Source: Balanoglossus misakiensis (Eukaryota; Hemichordata). Taken from it: a DNA stretch of 64,000 nucleotides. Position numbers and translations under genes: made by a program. Position 1 is the stretch's first letter. Each line of letters begins with the position of its first letter. Location of the stretch: the NCBI GenBank assembly GCA_040954595.2, contig CM082577.2:8928001-8992000 (forward strand), given 5' to 3'. Below the pieces are notes generated by a model that worked only from the letters and a program-made list of their open reading frames with translations, searched no databases and was not told the DNA's origin. Of this stretch, positions 25,201-37,872 are shown piece after piece.

Positions 25201-27557
25201 TTATGAGCTTTGCGTAAATCATTTTCTCCTGGATGGGTTTGTGTTGGTAATGTTTTCTCAATATTTGAGACATTAAGCTTTCAACAAGTTGTCACTGAAA
25301 CGGTTGACACTTAAACTGATGTCAAACAGAGTCGTTATAAATTTACATTATGAATACGAGGCACGCTTTACCCCCACGTAGGACCTTCAATAAATTAATC
25401 TGGCAAGTGTCCGTTCACAAAATCACTCCGTTCTGTTGAACTAAAGTTTCTTTTAGATGCGAGTATCTAAAGAGGTTTAGTTTTTGGCCCGTCTTCCAAG
25501 AAACCTGCGCAATACATGTAAAAACAGGTGAAAATCATTCAAGTATGGCATATGACAGCAGCCAGTGTATATTAGCCCACCAGTCGCTTGGCGTTTTTGA
25601 CTACGATTCTTCACTAATTCAGTTGTTAGTCGTCTCTTAATTTTACCCATACCTTTCGTATGTCTGTTTGCCTTGGACGAGTTTCGGTACTGAGTTTCGG
25701 TTACTGGGCCTACGCGAGCGCGATACCGCGACTTAGTACGCGTTCACTCCACACACACGCGCGCTATTCGGAACAAATTGTGCGGAAATTTATTAAAATT
25801 TATTATGACATAATTTAAGTTGATAGACTTGGGGTATAGAGTCAGTGTACTGTCCACAAGACACGTATTATATGGCGACGGCTTTATCTGTAATGTTTTG
25901 ACCTATGTAGCCCGAACTGTACCAGGACATAGGTTCAAATGGTAGCTAAGTGATCACCAATGCCCTAGTCAACCTTTTTGTTTGAAAAAAAAGTGTATGA
26001 GGAAAATTTGCACATCTAAAGTTGAAGACGTTGGGTCTTTGTGGCGTTTTGAGTACCTAATCACGGTGCGGGACACGAACCTTCAAGAAGCAACTTTTCA
26101 ATGCATTTTAAGAATTCAAGGATCAAACGCAATAAAGATATGCGGCCATTTTCTTTGGACACAGACGATAACCAGGATGTATCCTCGTATCAACTTGCAT
26201 TGTATATTGTCCTGGGCCCCATCGACATAGCGTAATTAAGTAATCGGTATATCTAAATGAGGGATGCGTTGCTATAAGTTACTAATTAGAATGGGTGGTG
26301 CATCTTTAAAAGAATCTAAAGTCCATACATACATCAGTTTTTGTATAAAGAAACCAGAAAATATCGAAAAAAGAGGTATGAGGAGTAATCGTGGGTAAAT
26401 ATTTGCTCACGCGGACATAACTTAAAGCGTGACATTTATTGAGCATTTCACTGTAGATGCATCAAGGCCACTCTCGTAGATTCAATAATATACCTCCACC
26501 AACTTTCTAGTTTTCCTACGATGGACTCAAGTATATACGTTTGAGTTTCCGAGTCGTAAATTACGTTTAACATGAGTGACTCGTGAATGATTGAGATTGC
26601 GGGGCTGATGTCTAAATTCTGTCCAAAAGTAAACTGCACACTAAATGGGATAAGGCTAATGGGTTCATTATTACTAAACCTCAATTAGCGCTTGTAGAAA
26701 TCTTCTACATACAGTAAACTTCTAAAATCAGAAAGGTCTTTGCAGTAGATGCAAAGCCGCAGTTATGTATATGTATTACACCGAGGGAAACTTCTCCGCA
26801 GACACACAGTATACGTACTGTTTCAGAAAAGTGTTGGCGCCCGTCGCATAATCCATCACAGAATATACTGAATGCACATGGACACGCAATTCTCCATTGA
26901 AGTTTTCTGGAAAGGCTGTATCGATCAGCTGAGGACCGTGCCTGCGTGGACACGCCGCCCTTCTCTCACGGACTACAGGCAGCAAGCCATGTCATTGATT
27001 TATGTCGTTCCCGGGATAAAAACAACAAAACCAGAAATTTTCTGGGACCCAAAGCGTCGCCAAGTGATATCTGAATGTGGTCGATTCAGATTTGTTTCAC
27101 CCACTCCAACGAGTGCACGGTATATCCACAGATAAACAGTAATCACGTACGAGGTTTACTGCATTGCTTCACACGTCGCTGATTTCTTTTAGTAAAAACA
27201 CAACCTCTGTCACACGTCAGCATTTCGAAAAAGTGTTTTTCAGGTTGAAGTTTACTTTCCTGATCGGTTTATTAATCTTATGAAACCATACCACTTTTAT
27301 ATAGCATCGAGTTATACTAATCATCAGAATGCAAAACCGTCGGCGTATTTCGCGGAATTTAATGCACCGGTACTGATAAATTTATACGGAAAATGAGAAC
27401 GGACTTTATCAGTTCTGGAGTGAGCTAGCAGATTAAATTTGCACGTCCGCAATTCAGTATAAGAATGGGATGCAGCAACTTTAAGGCACAGTCTTCGCGT
27501 TCTCAAACGATAGAAAGAGACATAATATTCTGATATGAATTCCTTTTTAATTAGTTC

Positions 27558-27675
27558 TTAAGGTACTATATGCCCTTTGGGGGACAAATTGTCACAAAAA
27601 TTCATGGTCCTCCAACTCTTTCAATTGTTTGCTACATGTTTAAGACTTTGATTTTCGAGGTACACACTCCCTTAA
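27558..27675. repeat. Short dispersed repeat with TTAAGG ends, copy 1
   Basis: The element begins TTAAGGTACTATATGCCC and ends with the inverted GTACACACTCCCTTAA, giving imperfect terminal inverted repeats about 118 bp apart. Near its right end a 22-bp stretch (27639-27660) is the exact reverse complement of 43828-43849, which shows a dispersed family. Confidence 0.55.
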
Positions 27676-28084
27676 ACGGTGTCACTTTAATAGTCGCGGT
27701 GACGATTAACTCCAGAGAAGACCGTTTGGTGAATCCATACCACATATTCCATAACACCAGGCTACATGGTTACCAAAACACAGCAATTTTTTATCACTTT
27801 GTCCATCAATGTTTTGTTGTCCCAACCCCACAGCCAATCCATCGTCTCCAGGCCCAGTCAAGCCCCTATGCATGCACCCACCTGTCAAATTCAGAACGAT
27901 CCCATCCTAGTTTGTATTTCTCCTTGTCTGCGTTCGAACTTTAAAAGACATTTTTTTGCTTTTGAGATTTAAACCGCGAACACGAGACGGTGGCGTATCG
28001 CCTCCATGAAACACCACCATAAACCGTCATCCCAAATTCATCACTTAAGTTGCTCACAAACCAAATTTTCCATATGCAAGCTAA

Positions 28085-28215
28085 TGTTTCCGATCGATTT
28101 TCCGCGCGGGATTCTGTCAACAGTGCGACGACTTGTTTAATACGGCGGCGCCAGACTGGAGGCGACGGAAAAAAGACGTCTGTCGTTTTGTGAAAATGTC
28201 ATCGGTAGGTTTTTA
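28085..28215 (+). other. CpG-rich patch with ATG followed by a splice donor
   Basis: CpG density rises sharply here compared with its flanks. On the plus strand a short frame ATG TCA TCG (28196-28204) is followed at once by GTAGGT, a reasonable splice donor. This could be an orphan first coding exon or a CpG promoter. I found no downstream exon that continues it, so I do not call a gene. Confidence 0.25.
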
Positions 28216-31200
28216 GGTCCGTTTCGCGATTGCTTTTGTCCACCAAGTCCCAAGTACATCACCATTAACCGGACGAAGTTCAATTTTCAGTTAACGTTGA
28301 AGCACATTGTACTCCCATAATGTGCAAGGTGTGCCTTTGTCCATTATGGGTCATGATGTGTAAATTTATCATTGAATCGCTTTAATTCTCGATCTGTACA
28401 ACTAGAGAGAGAGTTTACGCTAATGAGGACTCGTTGTTTGCTCTAACAACCATTTTGACAACATCAAATGATGATCTTACTTATTTAGTTATTCGTAGAC
28501 TTGGTTTTCGTTTGCGTGCACCTTCACACATCCTTACCAAAGGCAAGGCCAACCGAAAACACGCACACACCTGATGATGCGATTTGACTTACAGATTTTA
28601 AAAAGCTCACGCACTGATGGACTTCTCTCAATACCCTTGCATTTTCAAAGGATCGCTGCCCAAATCCATCATGCAGAATCAACAACAGCCTGACAGTCGC
28701 TTTATAAATCAAGTGCAATGAACGAGAAAATGAGGTTGGAAGCAATCAATCACGCCGTGCTTCAAGTGGAATCAAAGTAACAAATTTCCGACATTTGATC
28801 TTCATATCCAGATGATCTTGGACTCATTAAATTATCGCGGAATTTCCGATCGATTTTAAATTAAGCAAAAGTCAAATACACTCAGGCGGAACAAAGGAGC
28901 AAGCAAAAGTATTACTAGTATGCTGTCCATGACAACGCCGCGTTTAAAGATGGCGAATCCAGGTGCATCTTGGGAACACAAGTACAAATGTACGCCAAGC
29001 ACAACACTATAAATTTTTGTATCCGATAGCGCCGCGAGGTGCGGCTTGGAATAGTGATTATTCCATAGTTAGAAAGCTTGGTCCTTCTACCTCGCCTTAA
29101 CTAGTTTCAAACTGTTACATGACGTCAAGAAACAAAACACAAATCCACGAAAAGATGCACGAAAAAAGTTCATTCACTGTCGCGAACCATCATCCATCGA
29201 CCTATGTTCATAATCCCAGCGCCCATCTGCTTTGTACTGAGAGCAAGAAATCCATCATGAATGCGTGTCACGTACTCTAGATATAGCTAGAGGGAAAGCG
29301 ATCCTCTTAAACGTATAAATCTTTCATTAATATGGTTTTGAAAGCTACTCATCTCGGGCGATGAGACGCACTTACAAGAGGCATTTAGAACTGAACGAGC
29401 TTCTCTAACAAAATATCGTTTAGCCTCTCCACAGTGTCAGAGACTCAATTTCACTCGATATACAACATACAATATTATAATAACGGCTGGCGACAATGCG
29501 CCGTTGAGGAAAACGGGGATCGCAGTACGATGGCTCTCTCTTTCTTGAATATTAAAGCCTTAGGATCTGGCGGTTGTAACTGTTTAACACATGAGGCATA
29601 TGACTAAGGCGAGTCAATAAACAATTTCTTGTTCAACTCCTGCCCACTGTATGATGATTACACCAATCACTGTTACCATTGAAAATAAGTCAGGACTTCG
29701 AAACAGTAACAATAATCACGATTGCAACTATACTGACTGTGCTGATAAGCAGAATATATAATTGTAGGTGCTATTGTGAGGACAGCCGTTGTCTCTTTAA
29801 ACAAAAAGAGTTATTTTCGGAGTGACAGGGACTCTCTCCAGGACTTCATTAACTGCGGCACCTGTTGGTGTTTGCACAGGTTTTTGCTGAGACAACCGTA
29901 ACTGATGCGCAGAACACAACAGATGGCATGCAATTCATGTGGATATTAAATGTGGAAATCGGTCCAACAGATCACTTCCCCTGTCGGTCCACAATTCAAC
30001 TTCAACCGGTTGGAGATAACGAGTACCGAAGCGGTAGCAGGCACGCGCAGCGCTGTTGCAGTGAGCAAACACTCCCCCTACTTTCATCATTATTATTTTG
30101 AAAGTGATTGGGTGTTTGCAAAAGGGCAAATATAATACAAGGCAGGGGTTCTTCATCCCATTAATTGCCATAATGCTTTGCACGTAACCGACAATTCAAT
30201 ATTTGAGCTTTAACGATTATCAGAGGCTAATGGTAAATCTGTATTAATAATCGATCTGGTCTGCAGTGGCTATTATCTGCGTACGTGGTTGCTTTGTCAG
30301 AAATAGTCTCAGTGTTTTGAGATAAACCGGCGTTTGCACTCATTTTGAACCATAAGAAAGGTTTAAAATATGAATGAAATTCGGAAAGCATCGTTACGCC
30401 GTCCATTATTTGTCGTATTATACGTCCGAGTCTATTTGTTTATTTGTATGTTCAATCGAGCGTATTCAATTAGATGGCACTTGGACGATACACAAATTTT
30501 ACAGTCCTGACATGAGCAGAATGAAAAGTTGACTTTCAACAGTTTCTAGTAGACAGCTGATAAAAGCTGACAAAGGTTCTGTGTTTACTTTTCGAATGGT
30601 CAGAGTGGGTTGACGGCCGGCTATGCACACTGACCAGACGACACGACCACGTACGGAGGTTTCCTCTGCAGTTCTATAGCGAGGAAAATATTTCCACCGC
30701 GGGAAAAGATTACTGGAACGCATGTTTAACAATGTGTTCTACAAGCTCGACTTGTCAGAGGTGTTGACAGAATCATAACTGAAGGACTTCGCCTGCGATA
30801 ATAGCGTTGACATTGTCGTTTCCCCTACAGGCTTCCCGGTGACGGTATAGTTTGCTCACGACAAGACGGACTGTAAACGGTTGGAGCGCTCTGTTTCTTC
30901 GAAGACAAATGCGCGAACGAATTTGACAAACCTCAAACAGTCACTCGATTCGAAATATTGTTGATGTTTGACATGTTACTTTGTGCTTGTAACGCAATGT
31001 ACACAGTATAATTCTAGCCTATCTTTTGGTATTGCCTTGGAGTACTTAGGATGTTATAAAAATGAGTATCGTGCAAATATATTATTAAATCCTGTCCACA
31101 AGGTACATGTATCTTACCCTAACATCAGAAACTGGTATTTGTCAAAGCATTCGGGTTGAAATTGAGCAGAGTTTTATTTTATTAAAATTGATATTTGTTT

Positions 31201-34200
31201 TGCCATGTGCGGGGATAATACACAACACCGCATGTATGCCCACTAAAACTGGCTAACGTTCAAAGCAAATTGTGCGGAAACAGGTTTCGCCTGGCGATTA
31301 AGAGTCATCGAAAAAGATTCACGTTCAGAAACGTGAAAACGGTAACCATATTGGCTATCAAACAAAGCTGTTCAAATCACATGCTTTGTATCACTGCCAA
31401 AGCTGCATTTAGCGTTTAGCTTCAAACTCAACTGCGTGCGAAGCTTGGTCACTCCTGCATGCATGCACTTTTGCGGGTGGTGATAACACCAGCATAGAGT
31501 GTAATATGTTTACATAGAAATAGCCTGGGTCAGTCAGTCGCACAGGTGGCGCACTGACTGTGTGGACATCACGCGCCGCCATTGAGACTCTACTCACATC
31601 AACAAGTCTCTGAAAATCGCTAAAAATTGGGGAAAGGGGTGTTCAGACGACCAAATGACACACTGTGGGTGAAGTTGGTTGCTTGGATATCGGTCGTGTA
31701 CTCGCTACCAGGCACCACGCTGTGCAAATTCGCCATCTTGCCCGGTTTAATATTTCAACCACGCCGGTGCATGCATAAACTGTGCACTTCGTACTGGTAA
31801 TGCAAAACCATCACGGTCACTGAATCACAGTTAAATTTGTGACCATACTTTAAAAAGCCTAAGCATAAAAATAGCCATGGTGGTTAATTGTAAGTATTGG
31901 TCTGTCCATATCAATTAGCAGCAGAATTGGAGTTTGTTTTAGTTGGTGGCTTCCTGAGAGGCCGATTTATCCAAAAAACAAACCTTGTAATTTATGGGCT
32001 CCTAACTGGGTGCGGTCACAGTCTGAGCACTGAATTACGTACGCCCACGGTTGCAATCTCATTCTGTCTGTTGTGCTAGGCTGTATTTCATTGCTGATGA
32101 CCAAAACTGTTTTCTTCTCTTATAGAAGGTACACGACTTCAAGTGGTGACTGAGTCAACACAAAATTTGCATATCGTGCACCTGGTTTTCAGAGCAGGAA
32201 GTTTGGCTTCATTTAATAGCTCCGGGAACCCAAGATCCTGTAAATGTGATAAATGTGTGCGCTTGTCCCTGTCTGTCCCCAGTGGTCATATTTTCAATGG
32301 GCCCCCTACATGGGATTTTATAGTTCTTACTTCGGCTTTATACCAACACACGGCTCAAATAATATGGGAGTATTGGTATAGTAATATAAACAGATACACC
32401 TAGATGTCGGAATCGCCATTTCTGTAGTCTCGTTTGAACTTGGCAGTACACCCGGAGTAGTACCGCAGTACTGTCTCCCATAAAACCAACGCCGTGACAA
32501 CAATCCTGAATGGATCAAACAACAAAAGACTTAATAAATGTAAGCAGATCAAGTTGATATAAAATCTGTGTCAAGTGCCATATACGTTTCGACGAATTCT
32601 GCTATAAACGGAACTTGACACGATCAGTTGACAATGATGTAGCCATGACATTTGTCCCATATACATGTAGTTTTAATGTCATGGATTTCGTGAGAGATGT
32701 TCCATAGTAAAGCTACTTACAACATTTTAGTGGATTCCCTGGCCTCATTCATTTCGTTAAAATACAAATTTGAATTAAGAAAGGACAGCTGTGGGTTATA
32801 CAAATGTGTCGGGAAAAGACGATGTCGTCAAGTTCAATGTCAACAGGCGCATGTGACCTCATCTCTGGGAATATTCCCTTAACCACTTCTCATCCGAGTG
32901 TCTGAACATTAACCCTTTCTACGCCATATTCATCTTGTCGTCATCTTTAAAAAACCTTCAATTTTTTTTTTCATTTTTTCCCTTAAATTTGATTTAGACC
33001 TGAAGACAATGGAAAATTATGTCCACTTGGTCTAAAATTAAGGAGGAAATAGTGAAAAAATGGGTAAAATGTTAAAATGTTGCACCTCATTTTGACGGAG
33101 AAAATGTGGCATTCAAACGATAACTGGATTAAAACCATAAAGCTGATCATCAATTGGAGTTTGCCTCCCTGTCAGAACCGGCGGGCGAACAGAGACGCTG
33201 TTGCGTCAACACACCCATCTAGACGCCGAAACGAATTTCACCGACAAGAAAATTCACTTAAGATAATTGGGGGTTATGTTTTTCCAGATAATGGCACAGA
33301 ACAGACGACGGTATAAATCAAAATGTGCCCACTTCTGTGTTTATGTAACCGCTTCGAGTTCCATATTTTCCCTGCTACCCAGTTGGAGTTGGCGAATGCT
33401 TTACCATGGAGAGCGTGCCATGCACAAGCAGAGTTTATGGTCTTTTAATTGTAAATTACACGAAGTTTCAAGGGCTTGACGAGGGATTTCGAAGCCACTT
33501 AATAACCGGTTTTCTAACCTTCGAATTTTTGATTCTCTACACTGTTGTCGGAAAGCCACTTCGAGCAAATTCGCCGCGTCTACAGACTTCACCGGTGCTC
33601 CGTCGTATATCGCGTCAATTCGGCCACTTGTCTGTCGGAAGAGCATCATTCTTCAGACCGGCATATAAAGCCGCTGACAGACCGACGGTCCAGCGTAACA
33701 AGGAGCGGGGTGAAGAATTCGATTGCAGACGCATAGCTTATACTGAGCAAACAGTTGGGTACAAACACTGAAGGGTGACGAAAGGCTTCAATGTCATTTT
33801 GATGAATTGTGTCAACCGCTGACATATAAATTGTGATTTTAGCGCCGGCAACTCGCCCGGGCACGGCACGCTTAGCCCCCCGAAAGGAGAGAGACTTCTG
33901 CTCGCCCAGTCAATCATAATCCATTCACAACAAGTCTGACGCGAAATCCGGCGGGGCAATCCAGAGATGAACCCGCGCCACCGAACAACGGTCAGGGTTG
34001 ACGTTTATATGACACACACGGGTGTTTTACACACCAGAACAGTGCGAATATATAATGCGATGATAAGAAACCGTTTTGGTTTATTGCTATCTCAAATCCC
34101 TATACTATAGTATACACCGTTCCACATTTAACGTTTGGGTTCAGTGTTTTCAAGTCTATAGAAAGCACGGTTTAAGGGGTTATTTGGGGGAAAACTGAAC

Positions 34201-36875
34201 GGCCTGTTCTGTTGGGAACGTCATCAGCTCTCAGCTGCTGCCGTGTACATTATCTTTATATATAAACACACACAGCTAAAGACGGTAAATTAAACATTAC
34301 AGTTTCAGATCAGGTACGGCGATACAGTAAGGCCAAGGACAAACTGGGATACGGGTGTTGTTGCCCACAATACGTCAGAGATCCTGGTGGTTGAAAGAGT
34401 TATCCCCGTTCACTGATAAAAGAGTTGAATTCAAAATGGCCAGGGGAAAAATGGTCGTAAATTCAGTCGATGGGCTGGGTGTTGATATTCTAAAGCTAGC
34501 AGTGGTCGCGATCGTTACACTGGGATAAACCCACGGGTAAACATACACGCCATGCGGCTACTGCTGTGTGTGAACTGTTGACGGGACTGGAGTTGTCGTA
34601 CGCTGGCAAACAAAGGACGCGTTAAACAGTAAACGTGGTGCACTCGATCGTTTTCACTGTCAGAATCAAGCCCTCGCCACCCCTCCCCCAGCTAGCAGGT
34701 AATCACGTTTACCTTTTCATCGCTTTCACATCCTACCCTTGAAACGGAGCTCGTGTGCTGGTCTCCGAACACACGCTGGTGTCGTTCAGTGCATGTCTAG
34801 AAGTGGGGCATGTTTTGCGAGCAATACTAGAATACACCGCGTGATAAACAGGCACCTGCCGATGACGGAAGCGACCCAACACTCTGGACTCTCGACACCC
34901 ATTCATGAACTAAATACAGCGTAAGCAAGTAGAGAAAATAAAAAAATATAATAATGGTGACTGGCTTACCTACTAAAACGATACGGGGGCTCAGTCGTCT
35001 GTTTGTGTAGTCAATGTCCCCACGACACTCTTGGTGTATTTACAACCGCGCAGGATCAACCGTGTCCGACAGAAAAAACACGATGGCCTCTGATAGCAGA
35101 TATCTGAATTTGGGACGAGCAAATTTTCACCGGCGATAGGGGAATAATTACCTTTCAGTTTACTGTAGATTATGATAATCACTGTTATGGGCGGTGGGGT
35201 TGATATTGTCCGGTGTGTGGAAATTGATGAAGTCACGAACGGGGTTTGTGATTGGCCAATATTGGACATAAAAAATAGGGCCAACCACTTCACCCTACAA
35301 AAATGCTCAGCAGCCACACAAACGTGACCTCTTGTTTATATTTATCTCGACGAAGCGTTTTTGATATGGCTGAAACTGTTTACGGATTTTCGTTTATATA
35401 TAAGGTACCAATTTCAATCGGGAAGAGGTCGCAGTCACTGACGGGGCAAATTAAAACTAAAGGCTGGTATGAGGGTCTTATTATTGGTGGACAAGACTAA
35501 GAAGTCTACGTATGACCTGCTTAATTTCAGTACCAATTTAGCGGAGACAAACGTGAAGATGGCCAACGTGTTTTGATGAAATCATTTCACGCCCTCTCCT
35601 CGGCCGGGGCGTCACGGTCGTACGCACGCCATTAGCTGCCACGTACTATTATCGGATGCACACGAACGCTCAATGATGAGGGCGTGGAACTCTTCCATCA
35701 GGACACGTTGCCATCTTCATGGATTTATTTGGTCCCTGGTTGTTTGGTACGCACAGAATGTGGAAGGGAATTCTTAGCATGTTCGTTGTCTTCACAGACT
35801 CGACCACCTGTTGCTCTCAATGAGTACACGGATGTGTGTCAGGTTGACCTGTACTCGCAAAGCTGTTTGTTACAACTTGATGTCACTGTTAGTTTATTAC
35901 ATAGACAGTAGATGTCTATGGTTTATACAATGTACAACTGAAACATATTTCCCTTACAACTTCATCACATATGCCTGAGATTGAACTGTAAGAAACACAA
36001 TCAAGGCGTGTATATGAAAGCACCAATGTTTTCTAACATAAAAAGTCAGGGAGGTCCCAAGAAGCACTTTTCCTGTCTGTGAACGACAAGGAACAGTCGG
36101 TAATAATAATCGTGATGGCGTGCGGTCCGTTTTGGTGTAATTGTATGGAATTGCATTCATTTCGTCAGACTTCTGCTGATGATTTTCTCCGAACCAACCA
36201 CGTCCGTTAAACATAAATTTTGTGGCGATTGTCCTGGCCGTTCATTTAAGGCCAGCCTAGCCAAAGATCAAACACAACAAATTCAGTTGACACTTGAGGC
36301 CACGGGTATGGATACCATTAAGATCACCGGTTTATCAGAAGAATGTGTATAAATCGATAATCGCTCTAGCAGGAGTTCACGCCATGACATTCCTGATCGC
36401 CCCTGTGTTTTCTGTGCAAAGAACATGCGAAGCGAACTTCTCACTGAAGTTTTTGCAGGCCCTTAAGTGGCCCTTCAAGTTCAACGGGCGCCAACGATCG
36501 ACCCCATTTAAGCCTTTTACCGCTTCCTAGCTGTCAGGAGAGTGCCAAATGCGGTCATTGAGTATTATAAATTACGCTATATAATAATGTTATGCGATAA
36601 ACCGGCCTCCGCTTTAGATCTGCACCCGAGCGATAAACCCTGCCCCGGCCTCTCGGGGAGGACATCGCTCGCCGGGCCAAGCAGTAGCCTTTTACACGCA
36701 TTGCAGGTGAGATCAGACCACATCATTATGATGAGTGGAACCGGTCACCCCAAACAACTCCGCTGGACTCCACGCCACGTAGATTTGTTGACTCATTAGC
36801 ACCTCTTGGTGACAATTCGGTATAAGACTCGAGTGCTGACAGCTTACTCTGCCCTCCACCACTCGCTTCTAATGT

Positions 36876-36895
36876 AAACACACACACACACACAA
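36876..36895. repeat. AC dinucleotide microsatellite
   Basis: A nearly perfect run of AC dinucleotides, followed by AAACAAA. Confidence 0.85.
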
Positions 36896-37840
36896 ACAAA
36901 GCCCTTGCAGCTTCAGCGCATTTCAGAGATTATCCCAAACATCAACGCCCCTGCTTTTCATTTGTATACACTTGAGGAAAAGAAACGTACAAATGTTTAA
37001 GAGAAATTTAACCAACTCGTCCAAACTACAGTGTGGCGACGCCCTGCTCACGAGTGATCTTGCCACTGATTAAAATGCCTGGCTCGAAAGGTACATGTAC
37101 AAATGTAACTGATAGGTGCTTATCCAGTTGTTAGATGGACTAATGGACTAAAGATAAGATTATTCTAACGATTCGGGATGGCCGGGTAACACAAAATATG
37201 AAATTGAAAACAGAATTTGTCGAATGTGAAATAATTGTGCAATTGTACATTTTGTTTAAATTTCTCGGATGGTGGTTAGATGCGGTGCACTTTACGATAG
37301 GGTGACAAATAAATCACAGAGCGCAAGAACATTCATCAGGCATTTTGTGTTCTTCGCAAAAAAACCCCAACAAAAACACTTGACGGGAGTTTTGGTGACC
37401 AGAAGTAAAGTACTCAATTAATGTTATTGAATCGATGCAGCGAGGTGGCCCACCTATAGGTAAACAGCAAAGTATGGCCTCTGAACACTTGTCCATAGAC
37501 GTTGATGGACAGCATTTTCTCAGAGCAGACAAAACCGTGTACTTTATCATGGGTCATAAAACATAGTAGGCTCCGTATATCCGTATACTAAAATCACACG
37601 GTGATGATGATTTGTTTTTCTTAGTTAGTTTTTTTTGTTTCTGCATTTAATGGATGTAGTATGATTCAGTTAACTCAGGATTTACGCGGGAATGTCGAAG
37701 TTCCCACGTGCCACTGACTTTCACCAATGTCGTCTGCCGCTTCCGAAACCACTGAAAGCCACATTTTCGTCGGCATTTTGTTGTGAGAATTTTGTTTCTA
37801 AATCTGCATCTCTATATTTTCTATATAAAAGCCAACATCT

Positions 37841-37872
37841 ACAACAGCAACAACAACAACAACAACAACAAC
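37841..37872. repeat. CAA trinucleotide microsatellite
   Basis: About ten CAA units with one CAG near the left end. Poly-glutamine and poly-leucine frames across it are artefacts of the repeat. Confidence 0.9.

Larger units (their letters stand above)
10431..27557. other. Gene desert, left part
   Basis: About 17 kb without a coding exon I can support. The sequence is mostly unique, with CpG-dense patches such as 13555-13680. It has a C/T-rich tract near 19810-19865, a G run at about 22426-22438 and a C run at about 24437-24450. The longest open frames (208 codons on plus from 22766, 190 codons on minus from 23866) overlap in the same low-stop patch. They have no domain, no coding bias I can see and no splice context. 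Candidate regulatory motifs are listed separately. Confidence 0.55.
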
